Assembly: GCA_963733845.1 (NCBI GenBank) | Contig: CAVTEM010000007.1 | Location: 682,001-746,000, forward strand | Direction: 5' to 3' | Source of the DNA: DATFQE01 sp963733845 | GTDB lineage: Bacteria > Actinomycetota > Thermoleophilia > Gaiellales > Gaiellaceae | DNA: 64,000 bases | Shown here: one piece after another, positions 61,726 to 64,000 of the stretch | Layout of the letters: every line of letters begins with the position of its first letter | Position numbering within the stretch: the stretch's first letter is position 1 | Notes under the pieces: generated by a model | What the model saw: the letters and a program-made list of their open reading frames with translations, nothing else | Told to the model about the DNA's origin: nothing | The model's database searches: none | Translations under genes and position numbers: made by a program

Positions 61726-62037
61726 ATGGCTGTTAGCACGCAGGTCGACCTTCTTGAACCGATAAATCTCAGCGACCACCTCGAGAAGGTCGAGCTCTAC
61801 CTGGGTCAGGTCTGCCAGATCGCCGGCATCTCGAAGATGCAGCTCGACTACTGGACGAACAAGGCCCAGATTCCGACCAAGGGCAAGAAGCAGCGCATCT
61901 ACGACATGGACGCCGTCGAGACGGTCATGCTGATCAAGCAGGCCAAGGACAAGGGTCTCAATCTCGGCGCCGCCATCGACGCCGCCCGCCGCTTCCGCGA
62001 GCTCCATCCGCGTGAGCGCGCGGCGATCGCCGTCTAG
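61726..62037 (+). CDS. small MerR-type DNA-binding protein
   Basis: 103 residues. A single MerR-like winged helix: LYLGQVCQIAGISKMQLDYW is the helix-turn-helix, KGKKQRIYDMDAVETVMLIK the wing and following helix, then GLNLGAAIDAARRFRELHP. There is no effector domain and only a short C-terminal helix. It is not a classical metal sensor (no cysteine cluster). It stands alone after gyrA with its own promoter and an inverted repeat suited to autoregulation. Its stop overlaps the convergent GalT-like gene by 4 bp. Confidence 0.8.
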   Translation: MAVSTQVDLLEPINLSDHLEKVELYLGQVCQIAGISKMQLDYWTNKAQIPTKGKKQRIYDMDAVETVMLIKQAKDKGLNLGAAIDAARRFRELHPRERAAIAV

Positions 62038-62897
62038 GACGGCGGGGCATCGCGGAGGGCTGCTGCCGCGCCGGCGGGCTCGACCACGTTGACGTAGATC
62101 TCGGCGCCGAGCTCGAGGCCGGCAAACACGGTCAGTCTCGGCACCACCTCGAGGTGCCAGTGCGCCCCCAGGTGGAGCCACGCGTTCCAGGGGACGGGGC
62201 CTTCGAGCGCCCGGAGGCGGCGAATCGACTCGCGCAGGAGGTGGAGAGCGGCCGCGAAGTCGTCCTCGGCTCCGGCGTCGTGCGAGTGGGGAGCGATCAG
62301 GAGCTCGAAGGGCACGCGGCCGGCCGGATGGCAGACGGCGATGATGTCGCCGCGCTCGCCGACCGCCAGCTCACGCTCGGAGACGAGCGAGCAGACCGCG
62401 CAACCGTCGGTCGCCGGCTCCCTCGTCACGGCGGGCGGCGGCTCCCGCAGCCAGACCAGCTGGGAGTGTGAGTGCGCGAGGCTCGCGCCCGCGAAGCGGC
62501 CCTCGTTGACCATCGCGTGGACGTAGGAGAAGCCCTCGTCCGCCGCCGCGGCGAACCGTCGCCGCCAGGCCTCGGCGACCAGGTCGAGCTCGGTGTCTTC
62601 GAGCTCGGCGAAGGTGCGTACATGCCGAGGCGAGTGGACGACGACCTCTTGCTGCTCGAGGGCCGGATAGAGGTTTGGCACCACACGCACGGTCCACTCG
62701 CCGGTCTCGGGGAGGACGAGCACCTGCGGCGGGGTGCGGTCCTCGCGGCCCGCGCAGAAGGGGCAGGAGTCCAGCTCCTCGGGCGTCGGGTCCTCGATCG
62801 CGCCCAGGAACGCTCCGGGCCGGCGTGCCCGTCCGGGCGCGATCACCACGGTTCTGCCCGAGAGCGGGTCGCGGCGGAGCTGAGGAGTTACCTCCAC
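62034..62897 (-). CDS. galactose-1-phosphate uridylyltransferase-like HIT-superfamily enzyme
   Basis: 287 residues. LRRDPLSGRTVVIAPGRARRP is the GalT opening, SCPFCAGRED the zinc Cys pair, VRVVPNLYPAL and the active-site ASLAHSHSQLVWL (His-x-His-x-Gln), then GCAVCSL and PFELLIAPHSH. Both N- and C-lobes are present. Galactose or ADP-glucose-type nucleotidyl transfer is possible; no gal genes are adjacent. GTG at 62897 is chosen as the start before VTPQLRRDP. Confidence 0.85.
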   Translation of the reverse strand: MEVTPQLRRDPLSGRTVVIAPGRARRPGAFLGAIEDPTPEELDSCPFCAGREDRTPPQVLVLPETGEWTVRVVPNLYPALEQQEVVVHSPRHVRTFAELEDTELDLVAEAWRRRFAAAADEGFSYVHAMVNEGRFAGASLAHSHSQLVWLREPPPAVTREPATDGCAVCSLVSERELAVGERGDIIAVCHPAGRVPFELLIAPHSHDAGAEDDFAAALHLLRESIRRLRALEGPVPWNAWLHLGAHWHLEVVPRLTVFAGLELGAEIYVNVVEPAGAAAALRDAPPS

Positions 62898-63053
62898 GGC
62901 AAGACCTATGCCGCTGGGCCGCGCTGGACGGCGCGATGCTGCGTCCTCGGTCGCACCCGTATCACAGGGATACGAACACTCCCTGCGTCCTTGCCTCGCA
63001 CCGCCCAGCACACCCCAGCGACGAGGCATCGCCGCGGAGGCAACTCTCGCCGC
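62898..63053. other. intergenic region before the GalT-like gene
   Basis: 156 bp between the slipin stop and the GalT-like start. It contains GTATC-N5-GATAC (62958-62972), a small inverted repeat, and no convincing ORF. Confidence 0.35.
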
Positions 63054-63830
63054 TCAGGCTTTTTCTCCGCCGAAGCGGCCGCCGCTGAGGAGCGGGCCGA
63101 TCAGCTCGAGCGGGAGCGGAAAGATCAGCGTCGACGTCCGCTCGGAGCTCATCTCGAGCATCGTCTGCAGGTAGCGGAGCTGAAGCGACATCGGGTTCTC
63201 GGACAGCACCTCGGCCGCGTCCTTCAGCCGCTCCGACGCCTGGAATTCGCCCTCGGCGGCGATCACCTTCGCGCGCCGCTCGCGCTCGGCCTCCGCCTGT
63301 CGGGCCATCGCCCGCTGCATCCCGGTCGGGATCTCGACGTCCTTGACCTCGACGATCGAGACCTTGACGCCCCAGGGCGAGGTAGCCTCGTCGATGATCC
63401 GCTGCAGGATCTCGTTGATCTTGTCGCGCTCGGACAGGAGCTCGTCGAGCTGGTGCTGTCCGAGGACGCTCCGCAACGTGGTCTGCGCGATCTGCGAGGT
63501 CGCGACCATGAAGTTCTCCACCTGCACGATCGCCCTCTCGGGATCGATGATCCGGAAGTACGCGACGGCGTTGACTCGCACGGGCACGTTGTCCTTGGTG
63601 ATCACCTCCTGTGGCGGGACGTTGAGTGTCACCGTGCGCAAGTCGACCCGGACCATCTTGTCGATGATCGGGATCAGCAGAAAGAGACCCGGGCCCTTCG
63701 GCGGCGAGAGCAGGCGCCCGAGCCGGAAGATGACACCGCGCTCGTACTCTCTGGCGACTCGAACGGACGCCGAGAGCACGAGGATCACCAGGACCGCGAT
63801 CGCCGCGACGGCGATGAGCAGGGTGGTCAC
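63054..63830 (-). CDS. slipin/stomatin-like SPFH membrane protein
   Basis: 258 residues. One N-terminal helix (LLIAVAAIAVLVILVLSASV), then REYERGVIFRLGRLLSPPKGPGL, VNAVAYFRIIDPERAI, LRSVLGQHQLDELLSERDKI and the coiled segment AMARQAEAERERRAKVIAAEGE, the SPFH/slipin pattern. These proteins oligomerise at the membrane and pair with NfeD, whose gene ends 9 bp upstream. GTG start with TAGGAT 6 nt before it. Confidence 0.94.
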   Translation of the reverse strand: MTTLLIAVAAIAVLVILVLSASVRVAREYERGVIFRLGRLLSPPKGPGLFLLIPIIDKMVRVDLRTVTLNVPPQEVITKDNVPVRVNAVAYFRIIDPERAIVQVENFMVATSQIAQTTLRSVLGQHQLDELLSERDKINEILQRIIDEATSPWGVKVSIVEVKDVEIPTGMQRAMARQAEAERERRAKVIAAEGEFQASERLKDAAEVLSENPMSLQLRYLQTMLEMSSERTSTLIFPLPLELIGPLLSGGRFGGEKA

Positions 63831-63836
63831 GCCGTG

Positions 63837-63842
63837 ATCCTA
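63837..63842 (-). promoter_or_regulatory. possible internal -10 element before slipin
   Basis: TAGGAT on the minus strand, 6 nt before the slipin GTG and overlapping the nfeD stop codon. It may give a separate slipin transcript. Confidence 0.35.
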
Positions 63843-64000
63843 CGCATCGACCGAGACCGGCTGCGACGCAGGTCTGACGTCGAGCACGAGGCTGTCGTCG
63901 AGCCCGGTCACCTCCACCGCCTCGCCCGCAGGGACACGCGCCTCCGCCCGTGCCCGCCAGAGCTCGCCGTGGACGAGGACGTAACCCTCGGGATCGAGCG
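63840..64000 (-). CDS. NfeD-like protein, C-terminal part (gene enters from right edge)
   Basis: The last 52 codons of an NfeD OB-fold domain: GYVLVHGELWRARAEARVPA, then GEAVEVTGLDDSLVLDVRP, ending PVSVDA. The start and membrane part lie outside the window. NfeD partners SPFH proteins, and slipin follows 9 bp downstream. Confidence 0.85.
   Translation of the reverse strand, partial: LDPEGYVLVHGELWRARAEARVPAGEAVEVTGLDDSLVLDVRPASQPVSVDA

Overview
The window is 64 kb of very GC-rich, densely packed bacterial chromosome around the replication origin. The order rpmH-rnpA-yidD-yidC-jag-rsmG-parA-parB on one side of dnaA, and dnaN-recF-DUF721-gyrB-gyrA on the other, is the classical origin neighbourhood. 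Together with GC content, TreT-type trehalose synthesis, many GTG/TTG starts, a short receiver-only regulator and cyclase/YVTN proteins, it suggests a deep-branching actinobacterium, most likely class Thermoleophilia (Gaiellales/Solirubrobacterales). The phylum is an inference from the gene set; the class is a guess. No CRISPR array, insertion sequence, prophage or integron was seen.

Layout. 1-7 kb: a divergent YchF GTPase (cut by the left edge), an ECF sigma factor, methylmalonyl-CoA epimerase, a short FtsH, a cyclase/beta-propeller fusion and a family-5 solute-binding protein. 7-17 kb: NAD salvage (nicotinamidase-like hydrolase and nicotinate phosphoribosyltransferase), DUF1385, an M20 peptidase, RarA, a phosphoesterase, a fused electron-transfer flavoprotein, a receiver protein, an enolase-superfamily enzyme and tRNA-Phe. 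17-25 kb: a tightly overlapping leftward operon, ccmA-ccmB-ccmC-ccmD-ccsA-hemA-hemC-hemD-SAM hydrolase-methyltransferase, joining cytochrome c maturation to early tetrapyrrole synthesis. 25-30 kb: otsA-moaC-moaB-ubiA, treT and an RsbW-like anti-sigma factor. 30-36 kb: HtrA protease, histidine kinase and response regulator, a degenerate M28 membrane protein, and MoeA. 36-47 kb: cell-envelope genes (GT2, GT4, DUF2079, two further membrane glycosyltransferases, class A PBP, MscS channel, DUF2203, CPBP protease, bifunctional nuclease). 47-62 kb: tRNA-Ile and the origin region. 62-64 kb: a small MerR-type protein, a GalT-like enzyme, slipin and NfeD (cut by the right edge).

Two global signals stand out. 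First, thirteen genes, several of them essential (rnpA, yidC, dnaN, gyrB), are each broken by a net one-base excess. Removing one base (or, equivalently, restoring two) rebuilds the conserved protein each time, so these look like uncorrected base-insertion errors rather than pseudogenes. Broken genes are annotated as single full-length CDS. Second, at least fourteen start codons have a TANNNT hexamer 6-8 nt upstream and usually no Shine-Dalgarno sequence, which indicates widespread leaderless transcription and helped choose starts.

Replication and segregation elements: an origin candidate in the dnaA-dnaN gap (two 8/9 DnaA boxes plus a DnaA-trio-like tract), and two identical 18-bp parS-like palindromes at 31.4 kb, about 16 kb from parAB.
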